NCBI GenBank assembly: GCA_937922785.1
Contig: CALAJQ010000021.1
Location: forward strand, 1-64,000
DNA: 64,000 bases
From: an uncultured Acidimicrobiales bacterium
GTDB taxonomy: Bacteria; Actinomycetota; Acidimicrobiia; Acidimicrobiales; SZUA-35
Direction: 5' to 3'
The stretch's first letter is position 1. Every line of letters starts with the position of its first letter. This document shows positions 50,511 through 60,423 of the stretch, piece after piece. The notes under the pieces were generated by a model. It was not told the origin of the DNA. It did no database searches and saw nothing but the letters and a program-made list of their open reading frames with translations. Made by a program: the position numbers and the translations under genes.

Positions 50511-50888
50511 GTGTCCACTGTTCTGATTGCCACCGACTCTAATTCTGTATTTGAAGCGGTAGATTCCGCTCTCTCAGACGGCGATCGTACAGTTATGAGA
50601 GTTCGGGCCGGACAGGAAGTTCTGCCGGTATTGAAGGTTCGAGACGTCGATCTTGTGCTTCTGGATCTCCAAATTGGGAACATGGGTGGAATTGCGACCT
50701 GCATTGCAATCCGCCAAGAACAGGGCTTTGATCGGCTTTATGAAGTACCAGTTGCGCTACTGCTGGACCGCGATGCAGATCGTCACCTTGCTGAGGAGGT
50801 TGACGCCACCGACTGGCTTGTTAAGCCGCTGAATCCGATTCAGATTCGCAAATTGGCCGACGGGCTAATGAAGCAGACGTCTCCATAA
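50511..50888 (+). CDS. Stand-alone receiver domain protein
   Basis: 125 residues from GTG at 50511. VLIATDSNSVFEAVDSALSD at the start, VDLVLLDLQIGNMGGIATC with the phospho-acceptor Asp near residue 54, VPVALLLDRDAD and DWLVKPLNPIQIRKLAD with the conserved Lys. No output domain, so it acts as a CheY-like single-domain response regulator. The acidic pocket at the start is weakened (ATDSNS). Partner kinase not seen. Confidence 0.8.
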   Translation: MSTVLIATDSNSVFEAVDSALSDGDRTVMRVRAGQEVLPVLKVRDVDLVLLDLQIGNMGGIATCIAIRQEQGFDRLYEVPVALLLDRDADRHLAEEVDATDWLVKPLNPIQIRKLADGLMKQTSP

Positions 50889-50958
50889 GCCCTCAGCCGA
50901 GGCCTGTCCCTCACCCAGGGGCCTTGGTTCTACACCCTTAACTGCCGATATCTAAGGT

Positions 50959-51846
50959 GTGGACGTGATCAACAACGCCATCGAGAGCTTGAGAAGCCAC
51001 GGTGGGACCCTATTTCGCAACACACTTGTGGGCGAAGAGGCAATGGACCCGGCCACCATGGCCAGTGCCGATGACCATGGCCTGTTTGGCCCCGACAGTG
51101 TCACATGGAAAATTAACGGCGACATTGCCATTTTGGTAGGTGGCCTTCGGTCATTGATTTACCAAACGCTGCACCCGCTGGCGATGGCAGGAGTCGCTGA
51201 ACACTCTGACTACCTCAACGACCCGTTTGGGCGGCTGCAGCGAACTAGTCAGTTCGTTGGCGGAACTACCTTTGGCAACACCGCCCACGCTGAACGACTG
51301 ATCGCCACAGTTCGCAGAGTTCACAACCGCGTGCAGGGAACGGCCCCCGACGGGCGGCCTTATTCTGCGAACGATCCCCGACTGCTCTTATGGGTGCACG
51401 CCGTCGAGGTCGACAGCTTCCTCGATAGCTATCGCCGATACAGCCTGGAACCGCTGGAGGACTGGGAGGCCGACGCGTACGTGGCGGAGATGTCGGTGGT
51501 TGCCCGGCGCCTGGGCGCTCAAGATCTGCCCCTATCGGTTGCCGAATTGGACAGCACGCTTCAGAGTTTCAGGCCAGAGATGGATGCCAGTCAACAAGCC
51601 CGTGACGCTTGGAAGTTCTTGTTCTCTCCGCCCTTACCCATTTTGGCCAGGGCGCCATATGGCGTGATTGTTGCCGCCGCGGTCACATCACTGCCCGATT
51701 GGATCCTGAAGGATTTGAACATCAAAATCCCACGTGGCATCGAACCGCTAGCCGTTCGGCCGGCGGCGATCGCGCTAACCAAGGGTCTCGGGTGGCTGCT
51801 TACCGGTGTTGGCTCAACCGAAACTCTTGAAGACCGAATGTCGTGA
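50959..51846 (+). CDS. MpaB/DUF2236 family oxygenase-like protein
   Basis: 295 residues, GTG start. SVTWKINGDIAILVGGLRSL, YQTLHPLAMAGVAEHSDYLN, DPFGRLQRTSQFVGGTTFGN and DPRLLLWVHAVEVDSFLDSY match the oxygenase MpaB (DUF2236) pattern; conserved histidines probably bind heme or metal as in the latex-clearing and MpaB groups. Cytoplasmic or membrane-associated; substrate unknown. Confidence 0.85.
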   Translation: MDVINNAIESLRSHGGTLFRNTLVGEEAMDPATMASADDHGLFGPDSVTWKINGDIAILVGGLRSLIYQTLHPLAMAGVAEHSDYLNDPFGRLQRTSQFVGGTTFGNTAHAERLIATVRRVHNRVQGTAPDGRPYSANDPRLLLWVHAVEVDSFLDSYRRYSLEPLEDWEADAYVAEMSVVARRLGAQDLPLSVAELDSTLQSFRPEMDASQQARDAWKFLFSPPLPILARAPYGVIVAAAVTSLPDWILKDLNIKIPRGIEPLAVRPAAIALTKGLGWLLTGVGSTETLEDRMS

Positions 51847-51911
51847 CCGTCTAGAGACCAATCGACAAATCGCTTGATCTCAACAATGCTTGAGATTGTA
51901 AGTTCGGAGAC

Positions 51912-53612
51912 ATGAAGAGCGAACAACCAGGCGCAGCCGCCAACGATTTGGATCAAGTAAACCCATCGATGACAGCCAAAGTCGGCTCAATTTCGGACAC
52001 CTCTGAGAACAGACTTGAAGTCAATTCGATGAAGATGGCCAAGGTCGGCGAGACGCCAATTGCCCTTATCCGCACATCAGAAGGCGTGTTTGCCCTCGAC
52101 AACGCCTGTCCCCATCAGGGCTATGGATTGGTTACCGGAGATCTTGGTGTAGATGGTTCGGGGGATCCGGTTGTTACGTGTCAGTGGCACAACTGGAAGT
52201 TCCGCGTAAGTGACGGCGTCTGCACGGTCGGTCAAGAGAATGTCGCATGCCACCAGGTTCATGTCGACGACTCGGGCGAGATATCTGTGACCGTGGTTGA
52301 GCCAACTGATTCTGAACGATTGGAGAAGCTCTGGCCCAGCCTCAAGGCCGGGCTTGAGAATGCCTATGTAGGTCAAGTCAGTCGGGACAGCATCCGCCTC
52401 ATGGACTCGGGAGCTACGCCAGCTGAAATCATGGCCGAAGCACTTGCTATTGGCGCCCCAAAGTCGGAGTACGGGGTTGGCCATGAGATGGCGCTCGCTG
52501 CGGACTGCCTACATCTTGCCGAACTTTGGGAAGGAGACGATAGGGCTCTTCCGCTGATCCAGGGTCTTGCCGGCATTGGTGAGGTCACCCGTGACCGCGC
52601 ACCTCAAGTTGTACCCAAGGCTGACGCGCACATCTCAGTCAGCGAAGCCATCGAGTCTGAAGATGCAGACGCGGCGATGGCGGGGGTGATGGGGATGCTG
52701 AGTCGAGACGCCGAGGTGGCCGAAGTGCGCCACCACTTCTTGACGGCTGTCTCTTCGCATCATCTTTCTTATGGCCATGGAGCGATCTACACCCAGAAGG
52801 CCTTCGAATTGCTCGACCGAATCGGCTGGGACAAAGCCGGAACACTGTTACCTCATCTCGCCACATCAATTACCTACTCCACCCGCGAGGACAAGCTGCC
52901 GTACATGCGCAAGCCGATGCGGGTCATGCAGGGCCTCGACTTTGCCCAATTGTCCGCCTGCGCAGATCGTTCAGAGACTGGCTGGACGCCAGATGAGCTT
53001 GTCCAGACTCTGCTGACCTCCGATGCCGCACCGTTCGAACAGTGTGCAAATGCTGTTCGCGACGGTGCAGGGATTGAAGGATTGTTGGATGCAGTGTCGA
53101 TTGCGGTTTCCCAGCGTCTGCTTCGGTTCGACCTCGGCGTCGAATTTGATCTGGACCGAGACTTTGGCTGGCTCGACATAACGCATGGGCTTACCTACGC
53201 ACGAGCTGCGCGTTGGGCTTGGCAGCTCGACCCAGGGCCTCATACTGCAAGGCTGGCAATGTTCACCGCATGGCTCGCTTGGGACACCGGCCGCATCGAG
53301 CGCCGGCTTGGAGTTGGGCCAACGGCAGAACCAATTGGCCTGATGGGCAAAGCCCAGACCGACGACATTCACAGCGTGGCGACAGCCCTAGCAACCAAAG
53401 CAATGGATGACCGGGGTGGGAGCTTTATCGTGGTTGCTCATCTGGTTAAGACAACCCAAGCTGCGCTTGAGGAGGCCGAGTTCACGCGATCACGACTTCC
53501 ACTTATGGCCGCAGCCAGATTCGTAGAGGCACCTCGCAAGGAGCGATTCGTAGCCAGCGCTGTTTCAGAGTCACTGGAGTTCATTAGAACCCAGAAGCCG
53601 CCAACTCGTTAG
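51912..53612 (+). CDS. Rieske-domain protein with a large helical C-terminal domain
   Basis: 566 residues, ATG start. Residues 20-110 are a Rieske [2Fe-2S] domain: NACPHQGYGLVTGDLG and VTCQWHNWKFRVSDG provide Cys-x-His and Cys-x2-His. The remaining 430 residues are helical with many histidines (VRHHFLTAVSSHHLSYGHGA) and do not resemble the usual ring-hydroxylating oxygenase catalytic domain. Activity unknown; a metal site in the C-terminal part is possible. Confidence 0.7.
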   Translation: MKSEQPGAAANDLDQVNPSMTAKVGSISDTSENRLEVNSMKMAKVGETPIALIRTSEGVFALDNACPHQGYGLVTGDLGVDGSGDPVVTCQWHNWKFRVSDGVCTVGQENVACHQVHVDDSGEISVTVVEPTDSERLEKLWPSLKAGLENAYVGQVSRDSIRLMDSGATPAEIMAEALAIGAPKSEYGVGHEMALAADCLHLAELWEGDDRALPLIQGLAGIGEVTRDRAPQVVPKADAHISVSEAIESEDADAAMAGVMGMLSRDAEVAEVRHHFLTAVSSHHLSYGHGAIYTQKAFELLDRIGWDKAGTLLPHLATSITYSTREDKLPYMRKPMRVMQGLDFAQLSACADRSETGWTPDELVQTLLTSDAAPFEQCANAVRDGAGIEGLLDAVSIAVSQRLLRFDLGVEFDLDRDFGWLDITHGLTYARAARWAWQLDPGPHTARLAMFTAWLAWDTGRIERRLGVGPTAEPIGLMGKAQTDDIHSVATALATKAMDDRGGSFIVVAHLVKTTQAALEEAEFTRSRLPLMAAARFVEAPRKERFVASAVSESLEFIRTQKPPTR

Positions 53613-53652
53613 CTCGGCCCGATCAATATCAATTGAACAAGTTCAGCAGCGA

Positions 53653-54663
<1,011 letters not shown>

Positions 54664-54716
54664 TTAACCGTAGAGGGTGATTAGGCCGATATCGACCCAA
54701 TTAACGCACCAACTGC

Positions 54717-55940
54717 CTAAGCAGCGTCCAAGCCAAAAGCGGTGTGCAGCACAACGACGGCGTCTTCGACCTTTTCGACATCGACAACACAACTAACCCG
54801 GATTGCCGAGGTCGAGATCATGTCGATGTTGATGCCGTTGTCGGCTAAAACCTCAAACATCTTGGCCGCAACACCCGGATTACTCTTCATTCCGGCACCA
54901 ATCAGCGAAACACGACCAATCGTCTTGTCGGTAATCACATCGGTTGCATCAAGGCTCTCAAGCAAAGGTCCATCGAGAACGACAGCGACCTTGTCTACGT
55001 CCTCATTCGGAATTGTGAAAGAAATGTCGGTACAGCCCGCCGTGGACACGTTCTGCACGATCATGTCCACGTTGGCTCCGGCTTCAGCCAAATGGCGGAA
55101 CAGCTGGGCTGACACACCAGGCCGGTCGGTTACACCGCGCACGGTCACCTTGGCTTCAGATGTCTCGTGTGTGACGGCTCGGATGATTGGCTGTTCCATA
55201 TTGTCTTCATACTCCTGAACAACGTGGGTTCCGGGCTCCCAGGTAAAGGCCGACCGGACGTGAAGGGGGACTTGGTAGTTGTGGGCTACCTCAACTGAGC
55301 GCATCGCTGGCTTTGGGCAGCCGGTTGCGGTCATCTCGAGAAGCTCGTCGAAAGTTATTGTGGACATCTTTTGGGCCTTGAGCACAACCCGAGGATCTGC
55401 TGAGAACACGCCACTTACGTCGGTGTATAACTCACATAGATCTGCTTTTAGAACTTGAGCAAGAGCGACCGCGGTGGTGTCAGAGCCGCCACGACCCAAG
55501 AAAGTTACGTTTTTGTTGGCGCTAACACCTTGGGATCCAGCAACCACGGGAACGGCGCCTTGATCGATCGCCTCGACAACCCGAGACGGGTTGATCTCCA
55601 AGATCTTGGCGTTCTCATGGTTTGTGTCGGTAAGGAATCCGGCCTGGCTCCCGGTAAAGGAGTGAGCTTCCACCCCGATATCGGCCAAGGCCATACACAT
55701 CAGTGCGCAGGCTTTTCGCTCTCCTGCGGTGATGAGCATGTCCATTTCTCGCCCTGGTTGAGTTTTTGAAACCAGATCTGCGAGACGCAACAATTCGTCG
55801 GTCTCCTTACCCATTGCTGAAACCACCAGCACGACCTTGTGACCTCGCCTTTGAGCTCTCGCCACGTGGTCCGCCACTGCCCTCATGCGCTCGGCATTGC
55901 CGACTGAGGTGCCTCCAAATTTCATAACGATGGTTGCCAC
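54717..55940 (-). CDS. lysC: Aspartate kinase
   Basis: 407 residues. Begins IVMKFGGTSVGNAERMRAVA, then GRGGSDTTAVALAQVLKADL and YTDVSGVFSADPR. The C-terminal 150 residues contain two ACT domains (VRGVTDRPGVSAQLFRHLAE and GAGMKSNPGVAAKMFEVLAD) for feedback by lysine and/or threonine. First enzyme of the aspartate pathway; operon with asd. As in other lysC genes, an internal start for a separate beta subunit is possible but not proven. Confidence 0.95.
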   Translation of the reverse strand: MATIVMKFGGTSVGNAERMRAVADHVARAQRRGHKVVLVVSAMGKETDELLRLADLVSKTQPGREMDMLITAGERKACALMCMALADIGVEAHSFTGSQAGFLTDTNHENAKILEINPSRVVEAIDQGAVPVVAGSQGVSANKNVTFLGRGGSDTTAVALAQVLKADLCELYTDVSGVFSADPRVVLKAQKMSTITFDELLEMTATGCPKPAMRSVEVAHNYQVPLHVRSAFTWEPGTHVVQEYEDNMEQPIIRAVTHETSEAKVTVRGVTDRPGVSAQLFRHLAEAGANVDMIVQNVSTAGCTDISFTIPNEDVDKVAVVLDGPLLESLDATDVITDKTIGRVSLIGAGMKSNPGVAAKMFEVLADNGINIDMISTSAIRVSCVVDVEKVEDAVVVLHTAFGLDAA

Positions 55941-56000
55941 CGCAAATACGGTAGCGGGGCGGTCAACAGAATGACTGTTAATCCACTACTCTGGCGGGCC

Positions 56001-56849
56001 GTGGGAACTGACAAACGTGAACGCCAAAAAGCCAACCGAGCTGCTCGCCTTGAAGCCGAGCAGAAAGCCATAGCGCGCCAGCGCCAAACACAGCGATTCG
56101 GCCTCTTTGCTGTAATCGGCCTATTCGTATTGGGTGTCCTGTGGCTTATCTCCCAATCGGGAGGCCAGAACGAGTTTGAGCCTGCATCCATCCCGACGAC
56201 CATTGCCGATGCGGACGCCACGGTTCCTGAGACCTCCCCTCCACTGGACTTGCCAGAAATTGCAGCACCCGCAGCCGGAGCCGAGATCACCGGACCGACC
56301 GAATGCCCTGCCGTTGATGGATCCTCAGAGCGGACCACCGCCTTCGCTGAAGCACCGCCAATGTGCATCGACCCCACGAAGAGCTACACCGCGGCAGTAG
56401 AGACAACCAAGGGCACCTTCACAATTGACCTGAACGCCGAAGGTGCGCCTGAGACGGTTAACAACTTTGTGGTCCTGGCTCGCTACCACTACTACGACGA
56501 CGTTCCCTTCCACCGAATCATTCCTGGTTTTGTGATTCAGGGCGGCGACGCCGTTGGTCAGCCCCAACTCGGTGCAGGCAACCCTGGCTACCAGATTGAC
56601 GATGAGCTTCCCGAGACAGCCTATGAAATCGGCTCGGTGGCGATGGCCAACTCTGGGCCGAACACAAACGGATCACAGTTCTTTGTTGTCACAGGCAACG
56701 ACGCTACCCAGCTTCCGCTTGCCTATTCGAACTTCGGATTCGTCAGTGACGGGCTTGATGTCGCAACAGCGATCGAAGCCATCGGAACTGCTCAAGGCAA
56801 CCCGCAGGAAGATGTTCGCATTATCTCGGTGACTATCACCGAAAGTTAG
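56001..56849 (+). CDS. Membrane-anchored cyclophilin-type peptidyl-prolyl isomerase
   Basis: 282 residues from GTG at 56001 (the frame opens at 55971). A charged N-terminal stretch (RERQKANRAARLEAEQKAI) precedes one membrane helix (FGLFAVIGLFVLGVLWLI), then a Pro/Ala-rich linker and a cyclophilin domain: VPFHRIIPGFVIQGGD and NTNGSQFFVVTG. Helps fold exported proteins on the outer side of the membrane. The stop overlaps the end of the convergent methyltransferase-like gene. Confidence 0.88.
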   Translation: MGTDKRERQKANRAARLEAEQKAIARQRQTQRFGLFAVIGLFVLGVLWLISQSGGQNEFEPASIPTTIADADATVPETSPPLDLPEIAAPAAGAEITGPTECPAVDGSSERTTAFAEAPPMCIDPTKSYTAAVETTKGTFTIDLNAEGAPETVNNFVVLARYHYYDDVPFHRIIPGFVIQGGDAVGQPQLGAGNPGYQIDDELPETAYEIGSVAMANSGPNTNGSQFFVVTGNDATQLPLAYSNFGFVSDGLDVATAIEAIGTAQGNPQEDVRIISVTITES

Positions 56850-57316
56850 TAACGGCGGGCCTCACCGGCAACAAATGTGAAGACCGGAGATCCACAGCGA
56901 AAGCGATCTGTGCTTGTTGGCGTAAGCCCGACCTTTCGCAGCGCCTCCGGGACATCTGTGCCAAAGTCCATGCCGAGTCTTGCCTTGATTACCTTGGCGC
57001 CTAAAGACTGCACGTTCCCTGCAAGTCCGAAACTGGCCGCTGGTTCCACAAAGAAGAGTCGACCGTCGGCCGCCAGAGAATCAGACACTCGCTGAAGATC
57101 CCGGACTTGCCACAGCTGAGCCACACAGATCAGGCTGTCCCAACGGCGCTCGTCTAGACCATCGAGAACTGTGATCGAGTCCGACTCATAAGAGAGCTCG
57201 GACGCAACGCTTGGGTCTTGGCAAAGCAGAGCAGTGTTCCCTTGGACGGTTCCCAACCGCCGATTCAGCCTTTCCAGCATGGCCGAACGGAACCGACTGT
57301 GAATAGCGACCATCAC
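56846..57316 (-). CDS. Truncated methyltransferase-like protein
   Basis: 156 residues. LICVAQLWQVRDLQRVSDSL, ADGRLFFVEPAASFGLAG and DVPEALRKVGLTPTSTDRF resemble the second half of class I SAM methyltransferases (post-motif II to III), but the glycine-rich SAM motif I is not visible and the N-terminal part is short. Either a divergent methyltransferase or a non-catalytic relative. Divergent from aat with only a short shared region. Confidence 0.55.
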   Translation of the reverse strand: MMVAIHSRFRSAMLERLNRRLGTVQGNTALLCQDPSVASELSYESDSITVLDGLDERRWDSLICVAQLWQVRDLQRVSDSLAADGRLFFVEPAASFGLAGNVQSLGAKVIKARLGMDFGTDVPEALRKVGLTPTSTDRFRCGSPVFTFVAGEARRY

Positions 57317-57338
57317 GCAGACCCTATAGCGTCAGAAC

Positions 57339-58040
57339 ATTCCGAAGCGACCTCAGTACCTAAGCCAGTGGAAGTTCCCACCAGTTGAAGATCTGCCACC
57401 GGGCGAAGATTTCATCGCCAACGGCGCAGACCTTGAAGTCGCCACGCTCCTAGAGGCTTACCGCTCGGGATACTTCCCTATGCCTATGGGTGGCCGCAAC
57501 CTCGGATGGTTCTCCCCCGATCCTCGTGGGGTGCTGCTACCGGGCAAACTCAAGGTTTCCAGGTCGCTTAGGCGCTCGCTCAAAAACTACGATGTCACGT
57601 TCGACCAGGCCTTCGCCCAAGTCATCAAGGCATGCGCCGATCCGAAGCGTCCCCACGGCTGGATCAACCGTCGAATCACAAATGCATACACCAGGCTGTT
57701 CGAAGCGGGCTTCGCACACAGTGTTGAAGCCTGGCAACACGGTGTGCTTGTAGGAGGCCTCTATGGCGTCAACATCAACGGACTCTTCGCTGGCGAATCG
57801 ATGTTTCATCACAGCACCGACGCATCAAAGGTTGCTCTAGTTCAACTGGCTGCCCAACTTGGGAGCTATCCATCCGCTGGACCGGGTAGCTGTCTAATTG
57901 ATGTCCAGTGGGCCACCCCACACTTGACCAGTCTTGGAGTTGAGGCGGTGCCCCGAGATGACTATGCGCAACTCCTTAAAGCTGCCTTGGAACTGCCACC
58001 ACCGGCATGGGACCCACCCAGCCCACTAAAACAGCTATGA
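57339..58040 (+). CDS. aat: Leucyl/phenylalanyl-tRNA-protein transferase
   Basis: Homology reads through WKFPPVEDLPPGEDFIANGA, LLEAYRSGYFPMP, GWFSPDPRG, HGWINRRI, FAGESMFHH and VQWATPHLTSLG. These conserved parts begin well before the first ATG (57480), and the frame is closed by a TAG at 57327-57329. Between them there is no ATG, GTG or TTG; ATT at 57339 is the best candidate, giving 233 residues. The enzyme adds Leu or Phe to N-terminal Arg/Lys of proteins, marking them for ClpS/ClpAP. Start is therefore inferred. Confidence 0.8.
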   Translation: MPKRPQYLSQWKFPPVEDLPPGEDFIANGADLEVATLLEAYRSGYFPMPMGGRNLGWFSPDPRGVLLPGKLKVSRSLRRSLKNYDVTFDQAFAQVIKACADPKRPHGWINRRITNAYTRLFEAGFAHSVEAWQHGVLVGGLYGVNINGLFAGESMFHHSTDASKVALVQLAAQLGSYPSAGPGSCLIDVQWATPHLTSLGVEAVPRDDYAQLLKAALELPPPAWDPPSPLKQL

Positions 58041-58130
58041 TTTGGCTCTCACGGGGAGCGTTAGGGACCATGGTTTTCTACCCAACATCGAAGGTTAACT
58101 TCGCTCGGTTATGCGCCGATGGAGTTACCA

Positions 58131-58901
58131 ATGAATAGTCGTTCCGCAACACCAGGGCTCATTATCGGGTTCCTTTCGCTCATCACTGGCGTGGTGTCAT
58201 TTGTGGCGCCCAACGCCGACTTGTTCGCACCTGTTGCCGGACTTCTAGGCCTCGCCGCTGGTGTGAGCGGACTGCGATTGGCCCAGCACCTGAACGAACA
58301 GGCCGCTGTACAACGTCTCGTTGAAGAGGAACTCAAGGCAGTTCGTTCTGAGTCTCAAGAAACCGAAGAGCGTCTCCGTAACGAAATTTCGTCGATTCCC
58401 TATGAAGAGGTTTCATTCGAAGAGGGTCCAGACACCCTTACCGACGGCTCAACCGGCTTGTTCTCCGAGAGCTTCTTCAACGTCGCTATCGAGAGCCGGA
58501 TCGCTGCCGCTCGGCGACATCTTCGCCCTGTCGCAGTTGTGTTGCTTGAAGTTGTTGAAGGCTTGCCAGAGGGCGAACCTTCGGAAGCGAACGCAAACAT
58601 CGTTGCGGATGCCGTGAAGGTAACCCTGCGAGAAGCAGACACCGCGTGTCGACTACGCAACGGCTACTTCGCCTTGTTATTGGAAGACACTCCCGAAAAC
58701 GGTGCGATCTGGACCGTTGAACGCATCCGCCGCCAGCTCCTCGGAGCCAAGGCCGGAATGACTTTGTGGGCCGGAGTGGCCTGCTACCCAGCGCACGCCT
58801 TCAGCACCGATGAGATCATGGCAGCTGCGGACAACGCGCTTGAGATGGCTCGAGAGTGGCGTCAGGATCGCATCGAAGTTGCTATCGCAGCCGCCGACTA
58901 G
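58131..58901 (+). CDS. Membrane protein with degenerate GGDEF-like domain
   Basis: 256 residues from ATG at 58131, chosen because GGAG lies six bases upstream. Two hydrophobic helices (PGLIIGFLSLITGVVSFVAP and LFAPVAGLLGLAAGVSGLRL), a coiled coil, then a diguanylate-cyclase-like fold: ACRLRNGYFALLLEDTPENG and WAGVACYPAHAFSTDEIMAA. Where GGDEF is expected the sequence is RNGYF, so cyclase activity is unlikely. It may bind a nucleotide or act structurally. Confidence 0.7.
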   Translation: MNSRSATPGLIIGFLSLITGVVSFVAPNADLFAPVAGLLGLAAGVSGLRLAQHLNEQAAVQRLVEEELKAVRSESQETEERLRNEISSIPYEEVSFEEGPDTLTDGSTGLFSESFFNVAIESRIAAARRHLRPVAVVLLEVVEGLPEGEPSEANANIVADAVKVTLREADTACRLRNGYFALLLEDTPENGAIWTVERIRRQLLGAKAGMTLWAGVACYPAHAFSTDEIMAAADNALEMAREWRQDRIEVAIAAAD

Positions 58902-58919
58902 CGGCTGTTAGACACCCAG

Positions 58920-59363
58920 CTACTTCTGGGGTTCTGTTACAAAGACCGGGATCTCTCGATCTCCGGCTTTTTCTTTGTACTCGGCATAGGGAGCAAAGAC
59001 TTCCACTGCTCGCTCCCACCAAACCTCGCGCTCTTCACCAGTTACTAGCCGAGCCACTGTCGGATATGGCTCGGGTCCGTCCTGCATCATGATGTTCGGG
59101 TCTGCTGTGACGTTGTAGAACCAACCGGGGTGAGAGGGTGCGCCTCCTTTGGAAGCTACGAGAGCGTAGGAGCCCTCATGTTCAACTCGCATTAGTGGGA
59201 CCTTGCGCACCTTGCCGCTCTTGTGGCCCTTCGTGGTGAAAATGATGATTGGGATGCCAGTATCTCGAAGCGTGTTGGCCTCGGTTCCACCGGATGCTTC
59301 ATAGGCCTCAACCTGGTCCGCAACCCAATCCCACGTGCTTGGTTCATATTCACCGTCGATCAT
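58920..59363 (-). CDS. Deazaflavin (F420)-dependent nitroreductase family protein
   Basis: 147 residues. IPIIIFTTKGHKSGKVRKVP, LMRVEHEGSYALVASKGGAP and HPGWFYNVTADPNI match the DDN/DUF385 split-barrel family common in F420-producing actinobacteria. Reduces quinones or other small molecules with F420H2; exact substrate unknown. ATG start. Ends close to the convergent GGDEF-like gene. Confidence 0.88.
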   Translation of the reverse strand: MIDGEYEPSTWDWVADQVEAYEASGGTEANTLRDTGIPIIIFTTKGHKSGKVRKVPLMRVEHEGSYALVASKGGAPSHPGWFYNVTADPNIMMQDGPEPYPTVARLVTGEEREVWWERAVEVFAPYAEYKEKAGDREIPVFVTEPQK

Positions 59364-59384
59364 GGCCAGAGCTTAACCACTGAG

Positions 59385-60173
59385 ATGCTTTCAGGACAGC
59401 TGGAATCGGTCTTGAGATGGCATCATTGGGCAATGGCGCAGCTCTATTCATCTGTTCACGAACTGATTCACCGAATAACTATCGTGGCAAACCCCGAGCT
59501 GGCTGAAGCGGTCGGCGCCCTCGCGGAGCCTGCGATTGGCTTTGAATCTAAGCCCCGCCCCACAACCAGCTTTAGGGGCGGGGCAGCTCCGCTCCCCGAA
59601 GGCACAACTTGGCCAGAGCTAGACGGGGTGCCCCTTAGCTTCATGGCATCGTTTGATTTGGGGCGGGTGCCCTCAGTAACGACGTGGGCGACAAAGCCGA
59701 CGGTCGGGAGCCTATTGTTCTTCACCTTCCCGGACGATCACCCCGACTACGTCGCACGCAACGGTGACACGGGGTATGGGCAAGTAATTCTGAGCGACGG
59801 TCTAAACGTAGAAGAACACGATCACCCCTCAGGAACCATGGTTGACCGGCGATACCTCAAGTCGACCGAGCCAATGTGGTCGCTTCCTTCGGCCCAGGCC
59901 GCAGCAGTAGCCACTGCATTTGCAGGAGACCCAGTCTTGATCGAGGAGTATCGCGCGTTGGGGGACAAGCTATGGGCTGGGCGTTTAGTCGGGGTTGATT
60001 CCCAACTGCTTGGATATCCCGAACCTTGGCAGGCGGACCCCGTCTCCGATGACGGGGTGTGCCTGCTAGCTGAAATCGATGATCTCGTCGGGACCTACTA
60101 CTTCACAATCGAGGATCATCACTTGGCCACAAACGACTTCAGCGAAGTCCACTGCGAATGGCAATGCAGCTAA
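59385..60173 (+). CDS. DUF1963 family protein
   Basis: 262 residues from ATG at 59385; ATG at 59433 is also possible. Typical DUF1963 stretches: GFESKPRPTTSFRGGAAPLP, GTTWPELDGVPLSFMASFDL and the acidic end LLAEIDDLVGTYYFTIEDHH. The family is usually a single soluble domain of unknown function, often with immunity-like genes. A palindromic element begins eight bases after the stop. Confidence 0.75.
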   Translation: MLSGQLESVLRWHHWAMAQLYSSVHELIHRITIVANPELAEAVGALAEPAIGFESKPRPTTSFRGGAAPLPEGTTWPELDGVPLSFMASFDLGRVPSVTTWATKPTVGSLLFFTFPDDHPDYVARNGDTGYGQVILSDGLNVEEHDHPSGTMVDRRYLKSTEPMWSLPSAQAAAVATAFAGDPVLIEEYRALGDKLWAGRLVGVDSQLLGYPEPWQADPVSDDGVCLLAEIDDLVGTYYFTIEDHHLATNDFSEVHCEWQCS

Positions 60174-60180
60174 ATCATCT

Positions 60181-60228
60181 TTCTGTCATAGGTTTATCGG
60201 GCTATAGCCCGATAAACCTCTGACAGAA
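60181..60228. repeat. Palindromic element, copy 2
   Basis: Same design as 23782-23833: TTCTGTCATAGG at the start, centre CTATAG, TGACAGAA at the end, one mismatched pair. Central pairs differ from copy 1 by a compensated change (T-A there, G-C here). Lies between two convergent genes. Confidence 0.8.
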
Positions 60229-60238
60229 GCGATAGGGC

Positions 60239-60403
60239 TTAGCGACCTTTGGCTCGGTCGGCGTTCCACCAACGCCCTCGGAAACGCCACTTCGGCGAAA
60301 CCGGCACTCTGGGGGCCTGGGGCGCAACTGAGTTCATAGCCATGTCAACGGCCGCAGCGATAGCGGCTGCTTCCTCTTCGGTTGGATTCGGTCGAATCTG
60401 CAC
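60239..60403 (-). CDS. Acyl-CoA carboxylase epsilon subunit
   Basis: 54 residues, GTG at 60403, stop at 60239-60241. It starts 20 bases after the carboxyltransferase gene on the same strand. RPNPTEEEAAAIAAAVDMAM then SPKWRFRGRWWNADR is the standard pattern of the small epsilon chain (AccE/PccE) of actinobacterial acyl-CoA carboxylases, which tunes assembly of the alpha and beta subunits. Confidence 0.8.
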   Translation of the reverse strand: MQIRPNPTEEEAAAIAAAVDMAMNSVAPQAPRVPVSPKWRFRGRWWNADRAKGR

Positions 60404-60423
60404 GCCTGCCTACTTGCCCTGAC

